Shown piece after piece: positions 17,974-26,500 of a stretch of DNA of 64,000 bases (positions are counted from its first letter, which is position 1; the number at the start of each line of letters is the position of its first letter). Under the pieces are notes generated by a model, which saw only the letters and a program-made list of their open reading frames with translations, ran no database searches and was not told the origin of the DNA. This DNA is from Fibrobacter sp. Its GTDB lineage: Bacteria > Fibrobacterota > Fibrobacteria > Fibrobacterales > Fibrobacteraceae. Both the position numbers and the translations under genes were made by a program. The stretch is from positions 1 through 64,000 of the forward strand of contig JAKSIK010000008.1 in NCBI GenBank assembly GCA_024398835.1, read 5' to 3'.

Positions 17974-18843
17974 CTATTGAGCGCCTCCAGCGCACTCTTC
18001 ATCTATTTTCCAGGCAAATCCCTTGCCGCGAATTTCTTTTTCAACAATTTCGTCAGCAGCAACTTCGGCTCCTGCAAAAAGGACGAACTTTTTCTCAGCA
18101 TCAATTTCGACTTCATCACTCTTGAAGTGCGAAATGTTCAACTCTTGCAAACGAGCAGCACAAGCGTTCCATAGGCCCTCTGGCGATCCCATATCAATCC
18201 ACGTGGCATGAAGCTGAGACATATCCACAAAAGGCGCACGGCCCGCGGCAATTTCCTGCTTCCAAAATTCCCGAATGTCAAACTCCCCATCCTTGATGCG
18301 GGAAAGAGCTTCATCGCTATACCAGGAAACGCCAGAAAATGTGGCAGACACGCCTTCTTCAGAACCAAACCTGCCGGCAACACCTGCCAAGCGGCCATCC
18401 GCACTCACACGAAATGTATTCACCTTCGGGAAGTCCACCGCCAAAAGTGCGACACCAGAACCCGTTTTTGCACATTGTGCCTTAGCATTCTCTACAAACG
18501 CCTTCAAATCAAAGCCGCAATAAGCATCACCATTCATAACGAGAAGGCCTCCACGATAGCCCTCATTATAAATCCGCTTCAAGGGACCTGCCGTTCCCAA
18601 AATTTCGGGTTCCACCCAAACCTTTTCAAAGCCTAGACGATTTCCCTCAGCCACAACCTGTTCCGCCAAATAATGCGCATTGGCATGAAGCCGCACATCC
18701 CCTATGGCACAAGCCTTCAAAGCTTGCTGCTCCAAAATGCTTTTATCAACAACAGAAACCAATGGTTTCGGGATGTCATTGGTCAACGGCCTTAATCGTG
18801 TGCCTAGACCTGCCGCCAAAATGAGAACGTTCAGTTTTTCCAC
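17974..18843 (-). CDS. murU: MurU-like sugar-1-phosphate nucleotidyltransferase
   Basis: The 289-residue protein begins with LNVLILAAGLGTRLRPLT, the nucleotide-binding signature of sugar nucleotidyltransferases, followed by PKPLV. MNGDAYCGFDL holds the metal-binding Asp. MurU makes UDP-MurNAc from MurNAc-1-phosphate in peptidoglycan recycling, and the nearby AmgK-like kinase supports this over a general NTP-transferase role. The start is uncertain: a GTG at 18843 has GGCGAG close upstream, while a TTG at 18867 lies just 7 bases from a TATATT box. Confidence 0.75.
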   Translation of the reverse strand: MEKLNVLILAAGLGTRLRPLTNDIPKPLVSVVDKSILEQQALKACAIGDVRLHANAHYLAEQVVAEGNRLGFEKVWVEPEILGTAGPLKRIYNEGYRGGLLVMNGDAYCGFDLKAFVENAKAQCAKTGSGVALLAVDFPKVNTFRVSADGRLAGVAGRFGSEEGVSATFSGVSWYSDEALSRIKDGEFDIREFWKQEIAAGRAPFVDMSQLHATWIDMGSPEGLWNACAARLQELNISHFKSDEVEIDAEKKFVLFAGAEVAADEIVEKEIRGKGFAWKIDEECAGGAQ

Positions 18844-18906
18844 AACTCGCCTGGGGAGAAAATTCAACGTTCAAAATATAAGAAAGAAGACGGGGCAAAC
18901 CCTACA

Positions 18907-18940
18907 CAAAAAAAAGAAAGGGCCCAGAAGGACCCTTTCC
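18907..18940 (-). terminator. Intrinsic terminator of the candidate small RNA
   Basis: On the minus strand GAAAGGG/CCCTTTC plus a GG/CC step, around a four-base loop, is followed by a run of about eight T. It could also end the transcript of the gene at 19140. Confidence 0.85.
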
Positions 18941-19043
18941 TAAGAAGGAGAAAATATTGAGAGGCTTCCAGAACCTTGAACATATCAGGAGGGGAGCAAT
19001 GATATAGTTGTTTGAGGATTAACCCTTCAACCATCTCAACGCC
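18907..19043 (-). ncRNA. Candidate small RNA: three-way junction with C-rich loop and terminator
   Basis: The gene-free stretch between murU and the next gene has unusual pairing. On the minus strand, CCaTCTCAA (19031-19039, + strand) pairs with TTGAGAGG (18957-18964), closing two internal hairpins: one at 19012-19030 (TTGAGG with CCtTCAA) and one at 18979-19009 (AACATATCA with TGATATaGTT). The second displays a 12-base loop which on the RNA reads UUGCUCCCCUCC, complementary to Shine-Dalgarno sequence. An intrinsic terminator on the same strand follows, and a TATATT box at 19053-19048 precedes by about 7 bases. Alternatives are a 3' UTR of the upstream gene or chance pairing. Confidence 0.55.
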
Positions 19044-19139
19044 CCATAATATACCTTTTTCTAAAGAAAAAGAACTTTTAAATTGCTTATTTTGACGATT
19101 CTACCTATAAAATTCGCCAAATCCCAGCAAATTTTAGAG

Positions 19140-20435
19140 CTATTCTTCCTTAAAGACGATTTTGCTCTTGGGAACGAAACGGAAACCACCGCGGCGATGG
19201 CGTTCAATCTCAAAATACTTTTTAACGCCTTCCGTCACAATTCCTTCCCTATCTTCGCCGTTGATGTGGGCGATAACGCGATTCAACCGGCTTTCGAAGT
19301 TGGGGCGGATAGGATCCATGCAAATGGAAGGGTCGCGCTTAAATTCGCGGTTTTCGTATTCCTCGCGACCCGTAGCGGTGTATTCCCGAAGAAGATTGCG
19401 CAAAATGCGAGCAGGGACATTACGCATCAAATGTTTACTATTAACCGAGATGGAATCATCACTCTTATGATAGATGACCGTAACGGAATCATTCATCGCT
19501 TCCAAAAGTTCTTCCTGAGCCTTCTGGATGGGTTCCCAGGCATCAAACTCCTGCTTCACCACAGAACTCATCAACCTGTAGAACGGTTCCTGAGTTTTGA
19601 TATTTGCCTTGAAAGATACATCTAGAATATTTGCTGGAGCCCCATAGAAACTACCCTTGCGAACAAGGAGTGCCCCCGTCTTGGGGTCCTTGATATCTTC
19701 CAAGGCCACAACGCAGCCTACATCCTTTTCAGCCGCATTTTCCCATTTAAAATCAAACTGGTCCAAGCATTCCTTAAAGGTAGTAGCACGGCCTACGACA
19801 CGGTCGCCAACGCAAATATCCTGCCCCTTCAACGTTGCAAACACGCGACCTTCCAAAGCCTCATTAAAAGAGGTTTGCGTAGCAATGTAATCCATACGTT
19901 CGTAAGCAGGGGTATTCAAAAGAAGAGGCCCAACACGGAACATTCCGAGAATCCAGCGCATGGGGTTCGAGACTAGAGCCCCCGGAGCGTCGAATCTGAA
20001 AGTGAGATACATGTTGCGATTACCACCTTCAAACTTGTCACTCAATATAGCGGCCTGCGAAAGGAAGGGATAACGCTTGGGAATCATTTCCAAGCAAAGA
20101 GCACGGACATCATCCGTCTGGTAGAACTGGGAAACAAAAGGCAAATAAGAGCGCAAAACGCTGCGAGCAGGAACGGCTTCAAATACGGCACAGCGCTTTA
20201 CAATGCGTTCAATAAATTCATCGGGATTTTCGCCCCGTTCATAAAGCCATGAAACAACATTATCCAAAATGAACCTATGGGATTTTTCATCCAGATAGGC
20301 CCCTTCAAAGAACAAATCCTTGATAAATTTGATGTCAAAACGAGAGTCCCGTTTCACTAGGGACAAAACATCACTTACAGAATACGATATGAGCAATTCA
20401 ATGTGTGTTAATTGCACAAAAAAATTGGATATCAC
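19140..20435 (-). CDS. Hypothetical protein, 431 residues
   Basis: Not recognised. The GTG start at 20435 has AGAGG seven bases upstream. There is no signal peptide or membrane helix, so it is probably cytoplasmic. The sequence is rich in charged residues, with a helical N-terminal half (about 1-150) and a more beta-like middle (residues about 200-290, containing VGDRVVGRATTF and TGALLVRKGSFYGAP). The C-terminus is basic (RHRRGGFRFVPKSK), which could contact nucleic acid, but no domain can be named. It appears to be a lineage-specific protein, transcribed away from mutL. Confidence 0.65.
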   Translation of the reverse strand: MISNFFVQLTHIELLISYSVSDVLSLVKRDSRFDIKFIKDLFFEGAYLDEKSHRFILDNVVSWLYERGENPDEFIERIVKRCAVFEAVPARSVLRSYLPFVSQFYQTDDVRALCLEMIPKRYPFLSQAAILSDKFEGGNRNMYLTFRFDAPGALVSNPMRWILGMFRVGPLLLNTPAYERMDYIATQTSFNEALEGRVFATLKGQDICVGDRVVGRATTFKECLDQFDFKWENAAEKDVGCVVALEDIKDPKTGALLVRKGSFYGAPANILDVSFKANIKTQEPFYRLMSSVVKQEFDAWEPIQKAQEELLEAMNDSVTVIYHKSDDSISVNSKHLMRNVPARILRNLLREYTATGREEYENREFKRDPSICMDPIRPNFESRLNRVIAHINGEDREGIVTEGVKKYFEIERHRRGGFRFVPKSKIVFKEE

Positions 20436-20543
20436 TTTATTACCTCTTTATTACTGGCTACACCCAAAAATTGCCAGTTTCAACACAGCACCCCAATCTA
20501 ATAAATAATACACACCTAGAAACATATTTTTAGCTTTTTTGGC

Positions 20544-20549
20544 TATATT
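20544..20549 (+). promoter_or_regulatory. Putative -10 box six bases before mutL
   Basis: TATATT lies 6 bases before the GTG at 20556 and no Shine-Dalgarno is visible, so the message may be leaderless. No convincing -35 element is seen. Confidence 0.4.
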
Positions 20550-20555
20550 TTGGGT

Positions 20556-22451
20556 GTGAAAGCTGCTGAAATACACTTTTTATCGGATGAAATCATTAAT
20601 AAAATCGCTGCAGGCGAGGTTATTGAGCGTCCAGCATCAGCAGTCAAGGAACTGGTAGAAAACGCAATTGATGCCGGCGCCACCCGAATTCAGGTACAAA
20701 TTGAGCAAGGCGGAAAGCGAAAAATTCTCGTTTCCGACAACGGGAAAGGCATGGGAAAAGCAGATTTGGACATCTGCTACTTGCGGCACACCACTTCAAA
20801 GCTTTTCTCCCCTGACGACCTTTTCCATCTAAAAACAAACGGCTTTCGCGGTGAGGCTGTAGCCTCCATTGCTGCCGTTTCTAAACTTACGATTACTAGC
20901 GCAACAGAAGACGGCGAAAGCGGTCGAATTGTCATTAAAGGCGGAGAGGTCGTTTCTCACGAGGATTTTCAAGCCAACCGCGGAACCACGTTCCTCGTTG
21001 AAGACCTATTTTTCAACACTCCCGTCCGCCGGACCTTCCTCGGAAGTGAAACTGCAGAAACTACCAAAATTCTGGACGTCATTCTAAAAGCAGCCATCGC
21101 ACACCCCGAAATCCGTTTTGATTACAAGGTGGGAGACAAGCCTGTTTTCATCGGAGTTCCCGGAGAACTGCGGACTCGTTTGGCAGAAGCCATTGGCTCT
21201 GGAATTGCAAAAAAACTTCTTCCTGTAGATTACACGGAAGCTGGCATCCATGTTTCAGGTTTCATCTCTCCTCCTACGGAAACCGAAGGAAAGCGGCACC
21301 AGCAATTTCTGTACATGGGGCGGCGCCCTTTTGAAAGCAAAGTCATTGCGAAAGCTGTTTCTCAGGCTTATGAGCCCTATGGCGTGAATTGCAAGCCTGT
21401 TTCCGCCCTCTTTCTAGAAATGCCCGACACGGAGTTTGACGTCAACGTCCATCCCGCCAAAAGAGAGGTGCGTTTCGCCAATCAGAACCTGGTTTTCTTA
21501 GTGGTTCATCACGCCATTCGAGAAACCTTCAAAGCAGATTTAGCAGAAAATTCACCCTTTATTGACTTGTCAGGAGAAAGTAGCGCAGCGCCTGTAAATG
21601 ACAGGACGGAAGGGATTGTAAATAATGGGTTGGATGGAATCGCAAATAATGAGTCGGAAAGGGATGTAGACAATAGGTCGGCAAGAAATGTGCCAGATTA
21701 CGGGATGCCGATTGCAAAGAATGACCTTCATCTGGACGACCATAAAAAAGCCCAAAGTTATATTCCCGATAGGGATGAGGTTCAGGATCTATTCTCCCAA
21801 CCAGAAGCAGGAAAAATCATCTCTCTAGAACCAGGGCAAGGGAATGTTCCAATTGCGCCAGAGGCGCCCACCCCTTGGGCTCCTCCTACCCTGTTTCAGA
21901 TAGCGAATACCTATATTGCTGGCGAAGATGCCGAGGGTCTTTTGATTATTGACCAGCACGCTGCTCATACACGCATTCTCTACGAACAGGCCCTTGAAAC
22001 TTTACAGAATGGCTCCCCTATGGATAGCCAGGAACTTCTGTTCCCTGAACTCATAGAGTTTTCTAAAATCGAGAAAGAAATTTTCCATTCCGTTGAAAAT
22101 GACCTAAAAAAATTGGGTTTTCACATTGAACACTTCGGTGGAGACACTTTTCAGATTCGAGCCATTCCTTGCGCCCTACCTCTTTCCAGAGCCATCAAAG
22201 CTGTTCATGAATTTCTGGATAGTTGTAGCGAAAAGGGCGACTCCAGCGACATGGTGAAAATTCAAGAAATCATGGCAAAATCCTGGGCTAAAACCAATGC
22301 CTGCCAGAAAGGTGATAAACTGAAACCCGAGGAAATGGCAAGGTTAATGGGGCAACTCATGGTTACGGAAGACCCGCTGAAATCGCCCTACGGAACGCCC
22401 ACTTTAATGCGCATTACCTTGGACGAACTTGCCAAGAAATTCAAGCGCTAA
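20556..22451 (+). CDS. mutL: DNA mismatch repair protein MutL
   Basis: MutL links MutS recognition to strand removal. The N-terminal GHKL ATPase is intact: IINKIAAGEVIERP, KELVENAIDAGA, DNGKGM and GFRGEA. A polar linker (about 340-440) includes four degenerate 8-residue repeats. In the C-terminal dimerisation domain the endonuclease motif, usually DQHA(x)2E(x)4E, reads DQHAAHTRILYE from Asp466, with Thr in place of the first Glu. The CPHGRP-type motif reads SPYGTP at 610-615. This suggests loss of the latent nicking activity. GTG at 20556 was chosen over TTG at 20550. Confidence 0.93.
   Translation: MKAAEIHFLSDEIINKIAAGEVIERPASAVKELVENAIDAGATRIQVQIEQGGKRKILVSDNGKGMGKADLDICYLRHTTSKLFSPDDLFHLKTNGFRGEAVASIAAVSKLTITSATEDGESGRIVIKGGEVVSHEDFQANRGTTFLVEDLFFNTPVRRTFLGSETAETTKILDVILKAAIAHPEIRFDYKVGDKPVFIGVPGELRTRLAEAIGSGIAKKLLPVDYTEAGIHVSGFISPPTETEGKRHQQFLYMGRRPFESKVIAKAVSQAYEPYGVNCKPVSALFLEMPDTEFDVNVHPAKREVRFANQNLVFLVVHHAIRETFKADLAENSPFIDLSGESSAAPVNDRTEGIVNNGLDGIANNESERDVDNRSARNVPDYGMPIAKNDLHLDDHKKAQSYIPDRDEVQDLFSQPEAGKIISLEPGQGNVPIAPEAPTPWAPPTLFQIANTYIAGEDAEGLLIIDQHAAHTRILYEQALETLQNGSPMDSQELLFPELIEFSKIEKEIFHSVENDLKKLGFHIEHFGGDTFQIRAIPCALPLSRAIKAVHEFLDSCSEKGDSSDMVKIQEIMAKSWAKTNACQKGDKLKPEEMARLMGQLMVTEDPLKSPYGTPTLMRITLDELAKKFKR
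21609..21704 (+). repeat. Four degenerate 24-base repeats in the mutL linker
   Basis: The units encode EGIVNNGL, DGIANNES, ERDVDNRS and ARNVPDYG. All are in frame and lie in the flexible linker, so length change here would not disturb either folded domain. Confidence 0.7.
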
Positions 22452-23579
22452 TTCTTGAAGCGTTTTCCCTACCGACAAGCGTTTTTGCAGACAGAGAACA
22501 GTTTCTTGGGTAGGCTGTTGCCATGCAGACTGCAAAGCGTCTACTACACATTCCACTGTTTCATTTTTAGCCGTTTTTTGAACTGAGCAAATAAATTCTG
22601 GGAACAATTTTTTCTCTAAAATTATACTCGGTAACGCAAAATTCTGCGTTTTCACAAAATGGCTTCCCATAAAATATGTCAATTTATCGGGCACCGTAGA
22701 AACCACCAACGGAACCCCCGCCAAAGCAAGTTCCAGAGTCGCTGTACCTGGCGAAGACAACGCTAAAGGAGCACCACAAAACAAATCAAAGCGTGCTTTC
22801 CCATCTGCTGGAGCAACCAAAATTGAAAGCCAGTTGGGAACCGTTCCATTACAATAATCATCTACGAAATTTTCAACTTCCGTTTTCAATGATTCACGAG
22901 GCACTACGATTTTTACAAATTTGTGAGTATTCTGGTTATGCCATAACCGAGCCACATCCAAAAAAAACGGAAGGTTTCGAAGAACTTGCGCTAGGCGGCT
23001 GCCCGGAAAAAGCAACAACCGCGGCTCCGGCTCCATTTTTCCGAGCATAATCTGCGAAGCCTGTTTGGCATAAAGTGCAAAGGGATGCTGGAATTGTTGA
23101 ACCCGGCAACCTTTTGATTCATAGAAGTTTTTTTCAAAATCAAATAGAACTGCAAGTTCCGCCTTTTGCAGTTTTTTTGCACGAGAAGATTTCCAAGCCC
23201 ATGCCTGCGGAGGCGCAATGTACAATGCCGGAACCTTAGGCAAAATTTTCCACTTTGTAAAAGCCACCTGCATCAATTTCATATTGAAGCCGGGATAATC
23301 AATGGCGATAAATGCCACACAATGTTTATCCAGCAACGCTCTTTTCAAAATTTTGAAAATCTTTTTCAAGCGGAAATACCGCGGCAACACATCTCCGAAA
23401 CCGGAAACAGGCAGTTCTTCATAATCAGCAAGTGGAACAAGCCCCGCTTTTTGCATTCGTGGGCCACCTGTACCTTTTGCAACATAGCCCTGAGCACAAA
23501 TTTCTTGAACGACAACTTCGCCAAGCGCATCTCCGGAGTCTTCTCCGGCACAGACTAAGACGAAATCCTTCTGATTCAT
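22404..23579 (-). CDS. lpxB: Lipid-A-disaccharide synthase
   Basis: LpxB (391 residues) joins UDP-2,3-diacylglucosamine and lipid X to form the disaccharide core of lipid A. Diagnostic motifs are VCAGEDSGDALGE, GTGGPRMQ, AIDYPGFNMKL, YIAPPQAWAWK and SPGTATLELALAGVPLVV. The length matches the family. The 3' end overlaps the 3' end of convergent mutL by 48 bases. It lies just downstream of dnaE with 2 bases between, so it probably shares the dnaE transcript. Confidence 0.95.
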   Translation of the reverse strand: MNQKDFVLVCAGEDSGDALGEVVVQEICAQGYVAKGTGGPRMQKAGLVPLADYEELPVSGFGDVLPRYFRLKKIFKILKRALLDKHCVAFIAIDYPGFNMKLMQVAFTKWKILPKVPALYIAPPQAWAWKSSRAKKLQKAELAVLFDFEKNFYESKGCRVQQFQHPFALYAKQASQIMLGKMEPEPRLLLFPGSRLAQVLRNLPFFLDVARLWHNQNTHKFVKIVVPRESLKTEVENFVDDYCNGTVPNWLSILVAPADGKARFDLFCGAPLALSSPGTATLELALAGVPLVVSTVPDKLTYFMGSHFVKTQNFALPSIILEKKLFPEFICSVQKTAKNETVECVVDALQSAWQQPTQETVLCLQKRLSVGKTLQELALEFLGKFVQGNAH

Positions 23580-23581
23580 AA

Positions 23582-26500
23582 TTAACGACGAGGTTTCGCG
23601 GAAACCCAGAATTTAATGGCTCCCATATCTCGACGGAACCATTCCATCAATTCTGCGGTATAACAGACTTTGTACTTGTGAAGAACAACGGCATGCTCGT
23701 TGCTGGATTCCGATTCCACATGGAGCACCACTTCGCAGGAGTGTTCGCCTTCAAAAGCTTCGAAACGTTGCAGGCCCTCTTCCAACTTCTGCAGATATTC
23801 ATCCGTCAACATGACGGAATACAGCGAGACATGAACATACTTGGCCATCTGTTCGCGAGCATAATCCAGCTGGAACACTTCCTCCACCACCACCTGCATA
23901 TCCGTAGTGAGTTTACGCTCCTTATCCCGCTGGAACTCCAAATCTCCCTTCACGAGGATACGGTCATCGCAAGAAATTTTATCCCGACAGCGTTCCCACA
24001 CATCCTTTTTGAAGAAAATGCCCAAATCGCCATGGAAATCCTGAATAGAGCCAGAACCAATAACGTCACCACGCTTTGTTTCGATAGAGCGAAGTTTTGT
24101 CACCACGCCGCCCACAATAACGGTATTCCCCACCTTTCGCCGAAGCTCATCATCGGCAAGGCTGCTGGTGGTAAAGCCTTGAAGTTCCGGGCGGAATTCG
24201 TCCAGAGGGTGCCCCGATAAGAATAGACCTAGGACGTCTTTTTCCTTATTGAGCATTTCCATGCAGCCCCATTCCTCAGCTTCTTCCAACGTCTCTGCGG
24301 AACTATCCATAGAAGGGCCAGCATCTCCCATATCAAAGAGACTCATCTGACCTTTGGATTTGTCTTCCTGATGGCGAGCGGCCACTTCCAAAGCGCGGTC
24401 CACCGTTGCCATCTGCACAGCACGACTTCCTGGAAGAGTGTCTAGAGCTCCTGCCATAATGAGACATTCCAATAGTTTCTTTCCAAGAGGTGGGCGTTTT
24501 TCTTTTTGAGCACCCTGGTATTCCACTACACGCTTGCAGAAATCAAAAATATCCTTGAAAGGGCCGTTCTTTTCACGTTCCGCCACCACATCTTCAATAA
24601 CCGCCAAACCCACATTACGAATGCCGGCAAGACCGTAAAGAATTTGGCCCTTTTCATTAGCGGAGAATACACCCAAAGAGGAATTTACATCGGGAGAAAG
24701 TACCGGGATTCCCAAACGTTTGCATTCCAGAATAATAGTGACGATGTCTTCTGTCTTTCCCATTTTAGAAGTCATGGAAGCCGCCATATATTCTGGGCCA
24801 AAATGGGTTTTCAAGTATGCTGTCTGGTAAGCCACATAAGCATATGCCGCAGCATGGCTCTTGTTAAAAGCATATCCGCAGAAGGGAAGTACGGCATCCC
24901 AAACTTTTTTTATCATAGCCTGGTCATAGCCCTTGGCCAAGCATTTTTCAAAAAATTCAGGTTCCAATTTTGCCATCTTATCAGGCATTTTCTTCGCCAT
25001 AATACGACGAATATTGTCTGCACCGCCCAAAGAGTAACCACCCAGAATCTGGGCCAGTTTCATCACCTGTTCCTGGTAGACAATCACGCCATAGGTTTCG
25101 CCCAAAACCTCTTCCAAATCTGGATGATAGCAGTCAATCTCTTCATTGCCATTCTTACGGGCAATAAAATGAGGAATTTGGTCGATAGGCCCCGGGCGAT
25201 ACAAGGCGTTCATAGCGATAAGGTCGCCAATTCGGGTGGGTTTCAGTTCCCGTAAATACTTTTGCATTCCTGGCGATTCGAACTGGAACACCGTTGTGGT
25301 CATGCCCCTACCCAGAAGATCAAAAGTCTCCTTGTCATCCAGAGGAATCTTGCTCATGTCCAGCTTAATCTTCCGGATTTTCTCCACCATATTTACGGTA
25401 TCTTGAATGATGGACAAGTTCACAAGACCCAAGAAGTCCATTTTCAATAGGCCGATGTCTTCTGCGTAATGTTTATCGTACATCACCACAGGGGTATCCT
25501 GAGGAGCAGCTCGATAAAGGGGGGCCAAATTGTAAATGGGGGTCGGTGTAATCACCACGCCGCAAGCATGAACACCCGTCTGCCGTGGCAAATCTTCCAG
25601 AGTTTTTGCAATACTCCAAAGGTTCTTGTAAGACTCACGGCTATTGATAAGGGCCTGCAGTGGCTCTGGGCTATAATCTGGAGAAACCGGATTCCCCTTC
25701 TTATCTTTACCCGTCCATGCATCATTCAGGCTAAAGTTCAGCACGCGTTGCGGGAATTGGGCAATAATAGCCTTCCCTTCCGCCATGGGAATTCCAAGGA
25801 CACGGGCCACGTCTGTAATCACTGCCTTGGATTTCAGCATGCCATAGGTGATAATCTGGCCTACGCAATCCTTACCATACTTCCCTGTCACGTAATCGAT
25901 GACTCGCCCACGGTCTCTATCCGCAATGTCCGTATCAATATCTGGCATGGACACGCGTTCTGGATTCAAAAAGCGTTCGAAAAGGAGGTCAAACTTGAGC
26001 GGGTCAATGTCAGTAATACCAATGATGTAGGTGACCAAAGAGCCTGCAGCAGAACCACGGCCAGGTCCCACAGGAATTCCATGATTACGAGACCAGTTGA
26101 TGAAATCCCACACAATCAAGAGGTAGCCCGCCACATTCATATTGCGAATGCAGTTCAACTCCTTATACATGCGCTTCGCCACTTCCGTTTCATGCTCTGG
26201 GAACTTGAAGTTTTCCTCCGGGAAACGCCAATGGAGAAATTCGTTACAAAGGTTGATGATGTATATATCAGAATCAGAACCAGGTTTACACCAACGGTGA
26301 ACCGCTTTATCCCAAGCCTTATTATCTTCTTCTGTAAAGAACTCTGGAGAAGAAAGTCGGTCTATTTCTGTATTATCTTCATCCGTCAAGGTTTCAGGAT
26401 CTTTACCATTGGTTGCGCAATACTCTTCCTTAACTTTTTTCTTTTTGTCCTTGATGACGCCCTTCAATTCTCTTTCACGAATAACGGGATACTCCGCATC

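Noticed and set aside
18941-19043. The structured RNA as 4.5S/SRP RNA, 6S RNA or tmRNA
   Set aside because: It lacks the conserved SRP GGUCAGG/GGAAG loop pattern, the long 6S bulged helix and the tmRNA acceptor sequence.
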